A DNA stretch of 64,000 bases. It comes from Utricularia gibba (lineage: Eukaryota > Streptophyta > Magnoliopsida > Lamiales > Lentibulariaceae). The notes under the pieces were generated by a model. It was not told the origin of the DNA, ran no database searches, and was given only the letters and a program-made list of their open reading frames with translations. This document shows, in pieces, positions 1 through 12,254 of this stretch (positions are counted from its first letter, which is position 1; each line of letters begins with the position of its first letter). The DNA is taken from positions 496,001 to 560,000 of the forward strand of contig NEEC01000012.1 in assembly GCA_002189035.1 (NCBI GenBank), written 5' to 3'. Position numbers and translations under genes: made by a program.

Positions 1-170
1 CATGCTAATGATTAGACGCCATTTTTTTTTTATAGAAAACTGACACTCATGAACAGAAAATTCAAGGATGAAAACACGTGAGTAAATAGGAAACCTACCT
101 TTACATGCATAACTAACATGAAAGAGAAGATTTCTTTTCAACAACAATAGATGCGCATCCAAAAACGTAC

Positions 171-2684
171 CTTTAGTATGTCGGTGTTCCTTAAATCATT
201 AGCTCTGTCGCTTAGGAGCCTGAGCCATCGGGTAAATCTCTCCGTATACAGATTAACCAAGAATTGGAATATTTCGTATCTGGAAAGACACAGAAATGGA
301 AAGAACAATGAGAAGAAACACAATTTCAAGTAAATCAACCAAAGGTACAATGGAGGAAGTCAAAACTAGTCTCCTATCCGAAAATAATAAAATAAAGGAA
401 AGAGTAAACTAACCTAGGAGGAAAGCAAGGAGAGACATAATCGTATAAATCTCCAAGTTCTTCACCAATCTGAAATATTTTCAGAAATTATCAATACATA
501 ACACATGGAATGTACAGGTTTAGGCTGAAACAACAAAATCCAGCGACAAAGAAAACTCATGATACAAGTTCTCAAACTTGAAAACCTTTAACTGAATGCA
601 AGATGGAGAGCAAGTCTGTCAACCTCAAGTATGGAATAAATGATAATAAACAAGCAAGTACCTTCTTGGCCTCCTCTAAAGCACCTTCCAGATCATCAAA
701 TACAGCCTGTAAGGAAGCATTTGCACTTGAAAGCCATATTTACTACTTACCTTAAAAACACAGAGGACCTTAAATGAAGAAGAATGAAATATGAACCTCA
801 GAGAGCAACTGACTAAATCTTTGTTCAACAGATTTTCTTATTTGCTCATAACATCTGTCTTTGTAACCTTTTCCTTGAGCCTTCAACTTCTGCCGTGCAT
901 TTCTAGAGGCTGCTGTAGATTTCCTGTTTCCAAATGGAATATAACAAGGGAAAACGAGTGAGAGAATGGCCTTTTAGTTCATGAAAGGAAAATAAGGAGG
1001 TGTAGAACCAGAAAACGTCACATCTACATTCTAAAACAATGAAATGAAAAATATGAATGAATCAGGGAAATAAAAAAAAAGGTGGAGCAACAGTTAACAT
1101 GGTACTTTGAAATTTTACGAGAATTTTCCATATCTCCCCTCCTTCAGCCTCAACAGCTTCTTCAGCAAGTTGATCCAGAATTTCTTGCATTTCAATAACT
1201 CTTTGATTGCAAGAATAGAGGCAATGAAAAGATAAATAAGCATATAAGTAAGCAGTTAGTAAGTATACTTCAAAAAGGGGTACCTCAATGCACGAACCAG
1301 TGTTTGTGGACTGCAAAAAAAAAAGAAACGGTTAATCAAATCCAAAAGATCGACGTACAAACTAACAGGATGGACACTATTTCAAATTCATCATGAAGTA
1401 CAACCACAGACAGCAAAAGCTTTTACAGGCACTAGAATAAGGTCACCTTTCTTTAGCATGTTTATAGAAGTTTGATATATGGCCCCATAAAGTTTTCTCA
1501 AATGTTTCCCACGTGCGATCCACATCTTCAAAATATTCCCTGTGTAAATGAGATTTTACGTTGTCAAAAAAAAAAAATTCATACATATGCAAAAAAGTTC
1601 GCATTCTCACCTGAGACGACCAACCTCTTCTTCATGAGAAGATGCAGCAGCCAGTGCAAATCTTCGTTTCCCATCCAGCGCAGTTAGCCTCTAACATTGA
1701 TTCGATGAGGAAAAAAATCAATTCTTCCTTTTTTTAACGAGCCATCACAATCCTAGAGAACAGAACTAAACCTCATATGTGTTGATGAGTTCCTTGTCAT
1801 CGCTCAAGGAATTACGGGCTGCAGCAGCCTCAACGGAGATAGACAACATGCCCTCTACATCCTACAGTCTCATAAGAAAAGAAATGACAAGCGAGCAAAA
1901 AAACATTGTGCATCGTTGCATAGATACAACTTTACAGAAATGAAACTTGATCCCGAGAAAAGAAAATGAGCACCATTGATCTCACCTTCAGAGTAGTGTT
2001 CAAGTTATTCCTTACATTACTGAGAAGCTTTATTTGATCATGATTTTCAATCAATTTCTGGCATTCCTGACAGAGCCTATAGTGAAAGAAAAGCTATTTC
2101 AAGTTCTACCATTAAAAAGCAGAAACAATTTACTCTATGAAAGTGTATGGATGTAAGTGACCATCGTACTTTTCAATATCTACAAAATTCTGACTGAGCT
2201 GTTGAATGGTTTTGTCGGACATGGAGAGTGATTCCAGACCTGCTTGTGCTTGCTCTACCTAAAGTAACCAGATAGATAGAAAAATATAAAAAAAAACGAT
2301 GATGATAAAGAGGTCCCTGCCTAAACCTAAAAAACAAACGGTTGAAAAGAAACAATCTTTCAATACCTGTTCAGCGACCATTGTACTTAGCTGGGCATCA
2401 TTAGCCTGAAACATCACCACGCAATCGAAGTTTTAAATCAGAATTAAGCTCTGAAAAAGCTGATCAGGGAAGAAAGTGAGTTGCTTTTCCAGCTAAAAAG
2501 ACCCAGAAATGAAATGAAACGCATATTGAAAACAGGAGCTCAGAGTCACTGAAACCTGCTGACGCGAAATGTAGTCGGCTTTGATCGAAGAGATGGACTG
2601 CAATAGCTCCGGCAAAGGAAGTAGCTTGGCCACCTCTCTTACCGCCGCTTCCTTCGCTTCCACGCCAAGATCTTCGACCATCAT
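171..2684 (-). CDS. SEC6: Exocyst complex subunit SEC6 (5' part, runs off window)
   Basis: SEC6 is a subunit of the octameric exocyst, which tethers secretory vesicles to the plasma membrane. The N-terminus ([14 protein letters not shown]) and later blocks such as [29 protein letters not shown] and [15 protein letters not shown] match plant SEC6 as I know it. Exons read on the minus strand: 2556-2684, 2367-2405, 2170-2258, 1986-2076, 1772-1861, 1611-1690, 1447-1539, 1284-1310, 1119-1200, 797-923, 662-706, 414-469 and 171-279. All have GT-AG borders, and phases agree except between 1119-1200 and 797-923. There the acidic stretch ending EAEGG does not join in frame with [15 protein letters not shown] lost base in the GGGG run near 1134-1137, or a missed micro-exon, could explain this. 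The part present covers roughly the first third to half of the protein; the rest lies left of position 1. Family identity is very secure. Confidence 0.93.
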
Positions 2685-4430
2685 CTTTTCCTGTACACTG
2701 CCCGATCTCTCCGATCAATCAAGAAACAACGGAAGGAAGACAATTGAATTCACGCGTTATTGAGAGGCCGGGCCGGATCCTGCCCGAACACATAGACACG
2801 ACCCGGGTAAAAAAACATAATTTAAGAAATCCACAGTCACAAAAATCATTAGAAAATACAAGTTAATATTTTCTAAAAAATATATATTTATTTAGATTTA
2901 ACTTGGTATTTATATTTCTTTTTTATTTTTTATTAAAATTATACAAAAAAATTGAACATACTACAAAAATAAAGTGTAGTTATTTTACAATTTCAAAGAA
3001 AATAAATAGTATTTTCGAAAATCAAGCAATTTCAACCAAAAAATATAATTTTAGATCATATAATTAATTTTAAAAATATTAAATGCAATTTTTTCATATG
3101 AATAAATAAAATAATAAAGAAATGCTTGTTTAATATATCTAAAATTCGATTTTATGTTTTAGAATTAGAAATATTTTTTTCTTATTCGAATTTGTCAGTT
3201 TAACATTTATATTCTTTTTTTAATATTTATCAAATCATCATTATTTTTTAATATTCAATTTGTTCTTTAATTTTTATGTCAAAGGTTTTAATATTTCATA
3301 TTTTACAATGTCACTTTATCTTTAAATTCTAAGACTTATTTCTTAAAAAAATCCAAATTTAAACTTTTAATTTGTATTGATTTAATTTAGTGAATTCTCA
3401 TAATTTTAAAGAATACTATTATATTAAATACAAAGAATATTAAAATAATAAAATAAACGATTTTAAGATTCTTTTAATAAACAAAGAATTTTATTTTCCT
3501 TATGTATTTACATAGCAGTTTACTTTGAATTTTACAGATAATAAGTAATTTTTAATATAAGAATATTACAATATTTATATAAAAAATAAATGTAAATTTA
3601 AGAAAATATTGTCTAATAACAACATTATGATGAAAGCCCAATAACCAATATCATATACTATGGTGGTGAGGATATGATCAAGAAAGTAATGTATTCAATG
3701 GATGAATATCATAATTTGACATTTTTTTCAAGGTATGTTTGAAAAGTTGTATCAATAAATATTTGGAATCTATCTAATGGATTATTTGATATAATGGTTT
3801 ACATCTTTGTTCTTCACATAATCATCCATTATGTTATCTATTCATTGTTATTATAAACTATTTTGAATGATTATAATATAGTTGAACATATTTTTTCCTC
3901 AAAAAATTGTAAATATAATTAAATGTTACTTGAATCTAATGTTCTCATAATGGAGTAATTGAAATTAAATTTCATATATGTTTATCACACAATCACAACT
4001 TATAGAGAATCCAAAATTAAATCTAATCTCATCGACTACTATTTATTTTCACTATTTTAATAATAAGAAACACTTGATAACATTTTCCAACTTGTTTAAA
4101 AACAATAATAAATTATACAATCATTAAGAGTCTATAACATCTTAAAAAAAAAAATCAAATTACCAAAATATTTTGATAAAATAATTTTGATAAACAATCA
4201 TTTTGAAAAGGCACTTACGAGGTCATATTTTGCCACTTTCTATATCTTAGACATATAATTCTCTTTATTTTAATAAAATAGTTGAATAATCAAAATATTA
4301 GAATTTTATACTTTACTTCCGTATTGTAATCATTTTAATTTATAACTAAAGAATCACTCTTTACTTAAATGTTAAGTAATAGTTATCAGATCCTTAAGCT
4401 TACTCAAAAGGAAAATTAAGTTAATATCAC
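2685..4430. other. AT-rich intergenic DNA upstream of SEC6
   Basis: This stretch holds the SEC6 promoter side, with a short GC-rich patch at about 2764-2810, followed by very AT-rich sequence. I see no supported gene, RNA or intact repeat. Its right part may be flank of the decayed MULE that starts at 4431. Confidence 0.5.
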
Positions 4431-5265
4431 ATGTTATTTTTCGTTACTAAATCACAAATGGATGATCCTCAACCATTTTTAACAAAAATTTTTTATGAAA
4501 GAAATAATATTGATTATCCAAATGACTATTATGTTTATTACAAGTTGTTGGTATGCATATTCTCTCTCGACCCTTATATTTCTTTATCTTCATTGGAACA
4601 AACCATTTTTTTAGTGTATGGTATTAATGATTTGCATTATGATGTTAATTTTTCTATTCAATTTTATAATTTTTCTTCATATTGTACACATATGATGAAA
4701 ATCTCTAATAAACATGAATTATTGTGTATTTTCAATTCAACTCATGCTATCATTGACCATAATATTTTTTTGAAGATGGTGTCAAAGATGCCATGTCAAG
4801 ATATTGAATTTGATCTTAATATTTCAACAAATAAAGGTCAAAAAATTTATGGTAATTAAAAATAATTAATCATTCAATTACTTGTAATTAATTTTTATGT
4901 TAATTGAGGAAATGAAAACGGAGGCTAATCATAATCTTTTATTTGATAATTTGATTGACTATAATAATAATTATGATGAACAGTGACAAAAACCGAATAA
5001 GAAAATAATGAAAATGAGCTACAAGAAGAAAGTATAATGAATGATATTGATAAGATGAATCAAAATAGTTATAATCAATAGACTCTACAAACCTTGATTG
5101 AAAATTTAATAAAATGGAATTCAGAAAATCTAGATAATATATCTCAACTCATTCACTCTTTATTATCTATATTTACTAGATATCAATGTTTTGAATAAAG
5201 AGACATATCTCAACAGGAAGTAATTGATTATTCAGTAAAAATTAGATTCCATTGCAGTAAAAGAT
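4431..5265 (+). mobile_element. Decayed MULE transposase, N-terminal part
   Basis: An open frame of 142 codons (4431-4859) is followed by degenerate sequence. Its C-terminal half (YGINDLHYDVNFSI, then MMKISNKHELLCIFNST) has the pattern of the N-terminal domain of plant Mutator-like transposases, in which short beta-rich segments precede the zinc-binding domain. Near 5240-5265 the frame reads HCSKR. It is then cut by a solo LTR and resumes at 6432 as FDQNCKWRI, the Cys/WRI motif of the MULE zinc-binding region. The joined reading across the LTR is the strongest support. Frameshifts and stops make it non-functional. Alone, the 4431-4859 frame would look like an unknown gene; I judge it to be transposon debris. 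Confidence 0.6.
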
Positions 5266-6431
5266 TGATAATACATATTTTTGAGTGCCTCAATGCATGG
5301 AATTTACTCATTTTATGCTACAAAAATTAAGCTTAATTGCCTATTTCTATATTTTTGCACATAAGTACCGTAGGAGTGCACTTTTAGTCTTAGTTGGGAC
5401 TAAATCTGCGATTTAGTCCAACAGTTCCTTTCGAGCAATGCAGCATGGGTCGCAACACAAATCCCATGGAGTCGAGTATGAATAGTGTGGTGGCAGGAAA
5501 GGTGACAAAAGTCTGAAGAAGAGTACACACAAAGTCCAAGGAGGTGAAAAAGGAAGATTTTGGACAAAAATGGAGGAAAGGTGGAGAGAGAAGTAGATCT
5601 CCCTTTGGAGACTCAAGACAAGTTTCTGGAGATTTTTCTGGAGGAAGAAGAAGGAGGGGACGACGAACCAGAAGAACACAGCTTCTCTTAAGAAATTATT
5701 TTCGTTCTTCATGTTTACTATTCCTAGGTAAGACTAGATTTGGATTTCCTGTGTGAACGAAGTGTTTGTCCTACTTTTGCTTCATATTGCTCGTTGTTGT
5801 TTAGCATTTGTAGCCAAGATGTTGCTTAGTATCTGCTATGAAGGTGTTTTACTTTTCATTACCATGAGTAGCTAAGCACTTCGAGGGGGATGCCTTGGGG
5901 TGAGAAGGGGATAAATATGCTAATCCATCTTTATACCTCATAAATCATAAGTCATACTACTTCTTTAGCAAACCAGGATAGATCCAAGAGGGGGAGGTAG
6001 TGAAACCCAACTAACAACCCTAATTAGAGGTAGATCAAAGATTAGGGGGAAAAACAAGAATTCGGGTAGACCTAGATCTTGTGAGTTAGTTGAATGATTT
6101 TTTATTTATGTGAGCTTGTTTAGTGATATGGATACATCCCCTAGGAGTCCCAAGGTATCACCCATTCAATTCCAGAAACTACCGAATCCAAACTTGTTAC
6201 TTTTCTTTACTGTATTTCGTTGTAGTCCTGACTTAGTCCTAGTTAAGACCAATTTTACCAACGTGACACTGATTTCATGCTTTGGCTAATCACTTGACAA
6301 GCACCTGCTCTTCGTGTTCGACCCTAATCACTATGCTCATAATTGTTTTATGCTTAAATGTGGGTTAGGTGATAAATTTATTTGATAGGAAAATTTGCAT
6401 TTAACGACATTGCTTAATTTTTCGTTTATCA
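5266..6431 (+). repeat. Solo LTR of a Ty3/gypsy-type element (family B) with 5-bp TSD
   Basis: The unit starts TGATAATAC and ends CGTTTATCA, giving TG...CA termini with short inverted ends (TGATAA / TTATCA). It is flanked on both sides by AAGAT (5261-5265 and 6432-6436), a 5-bp target duplication. Removing it restores the frame of the surrounding MULE transposase remnant. The 3' portion (about 6048-6431) is closely repeated in two pieces at 29218-29312 and 41253-41441, so the window holds two copies of this LTR family. No primer binding site or coding sequence lies inside, so it is a solo LTR left by LTR-LTR recombination. Confidence 0.85.
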
Positions 6432-6930
6432 AAGATTTGATCAAAATTGTAAATGGAGAATTTATTATTCATATTACAAGAAATATGTAGTATAGAAGAT
6501 ATCAGAAATTGAAGAACCACATACCTTTAAGTCTTTTAGTCCTAAATATTTTTCTTATAAAAATATTACATATAAATATATTTAAGATCAAGGTCGAGAG
6601 ACAGATATTACTACCAATGTTAAAACTATTCATATACTATTGAATAAAATAACAAAGTTCAATGTATCTTTATTGAGTTTAATAGGAAACATACAAGTAT
6701 GTGAATTAGTATGTGAATTAGTATATGAAATATAAAAAAACTTTGTTTCACTTTTTTCACAATTTTTGTTTGAAGTTCAATTTACAAATCTTGGTATAAT
6801 AGTAGAATACTTGTATAAAGAACATGATGTCTATAAGATACATTGAAATATGTTTTTTTGGTTTTTGAACTATGCATTTAAGCTTATCAATAGTATCGCC
6901 ATGTAATAATCGTTGATGACTGATAACTGA
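6432..6930 (+). mobile_element. Decayed MULE transposase, zinc-binding and middle part
   Basis: This continues the frame interrupted by the solo LTR. It reads NCKWRIYYSYYKK, then PHTF, then a stretch ending NKITKFNVSLLSLIG, and near 6870 NMFFWFLNYAF, followed in another frame by YRHVIIVDD. These follow the MULE order: zinc-binding C/WRI, a GPHTC-like block, a DP-I-V--LI block, then FWAFK and the C-P-I-IDG block at the first catalytic Asp. Several stops and frame changes are present. A 12-bp repeat (gtatgtgaatta) occurs in tandem near 6697-6725. Confidence 0.55.
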
Positions 6931-8088
6931 TTTTGTATTGTTCCAATACATATTCTTTTATTACTCTTGAGTATTGTTTTTACTTACCTTAGACTTCACT
7001 ATCTCATTATTTTCAATTGGTTATGCATCTTTTACACTATTTTGATCTTTTTGGAGAGAAAATATATTTTGTGGACTTTTAGGACATTTTTGAATCAATT
7101 TGAGAAGAAATCAAGACCCACCAAATTATGAATTTGATGGGCCACTAATCTCAGCTCAAAACTCAGTCAAATAATAAAGATTTGATTCAAAATTGATAGA
7201 TAAGATAAAAATTTAAAGATGATTTTAAAAGATTTGGATAGAAGATCATACACAAACCCATCAAGCAAGTCCAATACAAAGACTTAGATCTGTTGTTCTA
7301 TAAATACATCACTCTCTCAATCATTAGAGATGTCTTGGGACTACTTTTCTTTTGTACTTTTCTTATTTTCGTGTTTATTTTCATGTTAGAGTCAAGCGTG
7401 CGTGTGTAGGCGCTTGCGGTGAGGATCCACGATGAAACATTGCTTATGCAAATCCTATGCATGTGACTGATTTACCATATTCTTCTCAGCAAGGATGTTG
7501 AATGTCTAAGAGGGGGTGAATATAAGGTCAGGGGCCAGGGGCCTTGTAACGGTTGTGTGTCCCACATTTGTTTGCGGACAAAGGTAGGTCGTGAGGTTTG
7601 GTTTTGTCTTTTGTAATGTTTTCTTTATTAACGTGTTCTTTAGTATCATATAATCCCAAGGTAATAGGAAAATCTAAGGTTGGTCTCAAGCACCTAAGGA
7701 GAATGACTCAATCGTACGTTGTTAATAAAGCATATTCTGTCTAATCTATCTATGAGGTGTGAGATGTAGGGGTTAAATTTGAATGTAGAGAAAACATGAG
7801 TTATCACAGGAGATGAAATGACTTTGTTACAATAGTTGATTCTATAATCTTACTAAAAGAGTGATGATGCTATAATGGTCATCGAATAACATTATTTTAA
7901 AATAACACTCTTAGAACTTGCACAAGCAAGTCATTCCCCAAGGTTTACACACACAAGTATGAGTGAGTTTTAAGCAAAATGGATTTTTGAACTAAATCCA
8001 TTTTTTGTTATTTTTAAAACCTCATTGTCTTTTGTTGTCAATCATTTTGAATCTTTGTTTGAAAAAAAAATTATAATAATAATTCCTT
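6931..8088. other. Unresolved insert between MULE fragments
   Basis: This separates two MULE transposase fragments that both end or begin at the same conserved block, so it is either inserted DNA or a junction of two MULE copies. It contains a TATA-like stretch (tctataaatac near 7297) and GC-richer DNA at 7395-7600. No coding frame is recognised. A decayed LTR is possible, but I found no termini or target duplication. Confidence 0.35.
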
Positions 8089-9250
8089 ATGGATAAGATT
8101 TTATTTTATTATTTCGACAGTTTCTGTACACTTGCAGAATTATTATCAATGGCACATATATTTATGCACAGTATAAACTACAAGCTATTTATTACAATAA
8201 CAATAGACTCTTTTAGTCACCTTTTATCCTTTGCTTTTACAATAATTGTGAATGAAAATAATCAATCATAACTTTGGTTTATTCAATTATTGGACCGATA
8301 TATAGTGGAATAAAAAGGAGTTTGTCCTATATTTGATAAATAATAATCAATAGAAAAGATAAATTTACAAATATTAGGTTCACATAGATATTATGTATGC
8401 CATTTTTGTTCCAATTTAATAAGTAAATTTAGGCACAAGGGCTGAAAGATCTTTTTATGAAAATATTTTATACAACTTCGGAAACTAAATGAAATAAATA
8501 CATAAAATATATTTTGGATAAGAATGTAGAAACATTTTGATATAAAAAAGTTGTTACCTGAGTCATGGACACTATTTTATGATAGAAATGTAAGATATGT
8601 TAATTTATGTTTTTCTTGATTAAATCTAATCAAACTTGTGAAAATATTCTTAATTTTCAAGGTCTAAAAGGTTAAGTATAAATCATGTTGAATGCATGAA
8701 ACAGTGTGTTAAGGAAACAAAACATTTTATATTGTATCATATAGTGCAAGTATTTCAACAAATGTATTATGTTTTTTTAATTAATATTATTAACTCATTT
8801 CCAACTTCAAAATTAATTTACAAATATCATTGAATAGTCTATGTTTGCACAATGTTTACATTACTTTTCAAAACATCAAGAAAATATCTTAAAGCAATGT
8901 GGATGACACATCACATTTTCAAATCAACTTAAATAACTGTATATTCACTGGGATAAATTTATTTCACATGTATGAATTGAGGTCATTGATCATGGTCAAT
9001 TAAAATTACATACTATAACAAAAAGGAAAAATAAAAAAGATAAGAAGCATATTGTCATGGTTAGACATGATACTTGTGGATATAAAAAATGACAAAATTT
9101 TGGAATCACTTGTTCACATGTACAAAATGTTAGCTTTTAAACATAACTTCATTTACCTAATTTAATTTATCGATAACATTTGTTTATTTTTGTCTAGACA
9201 TGTCGATGTCGAGACATTGATTCAAGAGATATCATCAATCTCATGTTATG
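8089..9250 (+). mobile_element. Decayed MULE transposase, catalytic core to SWIM region
   Basis: Near 8128 one frame reads CRIIINGTYIYAQYK, the MULE C-P-I-IDGTHLYGKYK catalytic block. The overlapping frame continues with LLSFAFTIIVNENNQS and LWFIQLLDRYIV, as in the plant pattern LAFAIVDEEN then W-WFL--L. Further on, HRYYVCHFCSNLISKF matches the HR-C--H---N block. At 8960-9110 the pieces EVIDHGQLKLHT, DTCGYKK and FGITCSHV match the SWIM zinc finger (CxCx-n-CxH), with the middle C lost. Many stops and frameshifts show an old, inactive copy. Confidence 0.65.
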
Positions 9251-12200
9251 TTTAGACCACCAAAATCTCAACATATCAATCTCAATTTTAACCCTTGCAA
9301 TTAGAAGAAATTTGAGTCCAACCATCGTTTCATTTAGTTCATGATTCTAATCTTAAAAAGATATTATACTCAGATTATCAAAAAACAGCAAGATACATAA
9401 TGCCAATGGATTACTAATCAAGAGGAAAATAAAAAAAAAAGCAAGGGGCAATGTGATTCTTCATTTCATGAGCCATATCAAATAATATAAGTTCATTGTG
9501 AAGAATATTTTCTCAACCAATTTGATTCTTCAATCCAATAGGAATTTAATTACACAAATCCATAAAAAATATATCATTTTTCATTTAGAGTGCAATCTCA
9601 ATCAAGACAAGAGAATTGTAAAAAAAAAATTTATGAGTCTGCATAATGTATCACTTAGTCATTTGTTTAACTAGACAAATTCATTGAAGAACCATCGGTT
9701 GTCATATCATTTTCTAACTAATCAAGTCAAGAGAGCTATGAGATGAATCTAAGGACATTTATGCAAAATACATCAACATATATGGAGATGAAATAATCTC
9801 AATATTACCATAACTCTCATACCACCTCTATTAGTTAATAAATTAAGATTTGAGAAGATGAATGATTTTTTACTAGAAAGAAAAAAATAATTTTAATCAT
9901 TGAAAATATATATTTCAATTTTTACGTTGAAGATTAGTAGAGTTAAATGTAATAATGTTTCATTAAATATTGGAGCCTAAGTGATGATTTCATTTCAAGT
10001 AAGCAACTTTTGAATTAGATTTTTTTTTGCACTTTAAAAAATAAAATTCAATTTTAACCTTAATTTGCTATACTTAATTGAATTTAATTTTCTTAACTCT
10101 ATTTATCTTTGAGTTCTTCTTGAACATGTCATCCTTCTTTTTGTGTTTAATTCTGTGATGATAATTCTAATAAGCATGAAATTATTTTTGCTTTCTCTAC
10201 TTCCCATAGTTTCAAAATGGGTTAGTTTCCAATATATGAACATAAATTGAACTATATTTTGAAATTAAATTTGAATGTTAATTAGAATTCAAAATATAAT
10301 TGTTTGAAATATTATAAATTAAAAGATGGTACCAAAATAAGATCTCTAAGATTAATTCTATCAAACAAGATTTTCTTTAATTAAATTCATAAATATGCTT
10401 ATATATTTAATAAATATAATGAATGAATATTATTCCTTATATTCTACCAAATAATGAATGAATATTTTTATTTTTAATAAAAAATAAATTTACTTATAAA
10501 TATATTTGTTATGGTTGAAAATTGATTCTATTAGAAGAAATCACCTGGAGGTGAAAAAACTAAGAAACTATCAAAACTCATCGTAAAAATGAGATTTACT
10601 AACTAAATAGATAGAGAAGGATATATGAAAAATATAGAGAGTTTAATACTTTCTTTTTCAAAGTTTCTTATATTTATAAGAAGAATCAATGCGACTGAAT
10701 TTTGTAGGTATTGGTTACTTTTTGTGCCTGATAGCCATACGCGTGGTCTTAATGGCAGATAATCATCAACTTTCAGCACTTTTGAAATTCTACTACTTTT
10801 CAAATTTTCAAAATGATCGCCATAGCCCAATTCTGACATTTATCAATTTATCCACCTGTCACAAGTTGTAAGGATACATTTGCAACCTCTTTCCAACCGG
10901 TTTCGTCCGTGAAGGATTGGTTTTGTTACTCTCCGATTCACCAATTTGTAAGTATCCCTTTGCCTTCCTTCACCTGGTAATTGTCAATTTCAGACTCTAT
11001 CAATATTGAAGATTGAATAAATTTTAAAAATATAATTATTTATATTGTAAAAATTAAAAGTGTTATATTTTATTATTTATATATGTAAGTAAAAAATAAT
11101 TAAAAAATAAAAATTGATGAATAAGTATTTATTAAATTAAAAATAAATATACAGTTATTAATATTTAATAAAATTAAAAGAAATGATTAGTTTTGAAATA
11201 AAAAAATAAGGTTGTTACTTTTTAATTAGTTAGAGGGAATTGGTTACTTTTCAAAATAATCCCGAAGAAGGTGCGATAGGTTGGCTCCTGGCCCCTGGGC
11301 ACAAAGGTGACGTATGGGCCCCACAACACGGCACGTGACATCGATGGGTGGGGGATGCGCTGGGGTGTGCAACATCAACGGGCAAGCGGTGCACGCGGGG
11401 TGCATCGAGTTGCCTCCTTGGCACGACAACGAGTGCGTAGAGCACCCGACAACCGTAGGATACGCGATGGTGATGGGCGGGCGACGCGGCCAGGCTGATC
11501 GGTGTAAAAAAATAGATATTTATAATGGAGATTAATTTTGTAAAAAACCACAACATTCGGGATTTATAACGCTGAATTTATTTGAAAACCTAATGTGCCA
11601 AGTATTAAAATAGTGAAGAATAATCATGCTAAAATTATAAATATTAAAGATTAATTGTGTCTATGATTTAAACATTCGGGATCAAAATTGATTACAATAT
11701 ATAAAATTGAAGACTCATTTTGTAAGATATATTAAATTGTGGAGCCTAATTATATCTATTAAGTAAAATATTAGTGACTGAATTTATCAAAATGATACAT
11801 CTTGAAGATTTTTGTCACAATTTTCTCATTTATCTAAATTATTCTGACTCAAATTGGTCTATTATTTTATTTTTAACTTATAAAATCGATATTTAACATA
11901 TTTGAATTATATTTTTTAAAGAATTTTCTTAATTTGTAAATATATATTATAAAATATAAATAAGTGTTTAAAATAATTTATAAAATATTTGTCTAAATTA
12001 TGTTTTATAGACTTGTGTATATCTAAATCATCCCGACCCAAATTGGTGTAGGTGGAACTTGGAAGTATCCCATTCCATGCAGTGGACAAGACTCAGTACC
12101 GCAACGACATCGAGTTCTAATGGGGAGGATAAATTTGGGCTGGGCCGGGATGGCTTTCTTACTCGACGCTGGGCGATCCACTACAGCTCAGGATGATATT

Positions 12201-12254
12201 CCAAAAAGTTGGCCATCGGAATTTTCCCGCCGAATTGGAGTACCCCACGAGCGA
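9251..12254. other. AT-rich intergenic DNA with one GC-rich islet
   Basis: No supported gene. The sequence to about 10500 may include decayed tail of the MULE. The exception is the GC-rich islet at 11262-11505, listed separately. The last 100-200 bases are the promoter side of the MRNIP-like gene. Confidence 0.45.
11262..11505. other. GC-rich islet in AT-rich surroundings
   Basis: About 240 bases are strongly GC-rich and CpG-rich, while both flanks are very AT-rich. Overlapping open frames on both strands simply follow from the low stop-codon density. No domain, splice pattern or codon bias supports a gene. It could be a fragment of a foreign or transposon-captured sequence, or an isolated CpG island. 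Confidence 0.5.

Noticed and set aside
4431-4859. 142-codon open frame as a novel host gene
   Set aside because: The flanking sequence and the motif order fit a decayed MULE; it has no splice structure and extreme AT bias.
4431-9250. Endogenous pararetrovirus remnant
   Set aside because: No movement-protein, coat or RT motif was found, whereas C/WRI, catalytic and SWIM-like blocks in order fit a MULE.
11244-11556. Overlapping open frames of 61-101 codons as genes
   Set aside because: They arise from high GC content on both strands; no domain, and neighbouring frames contradict each other.
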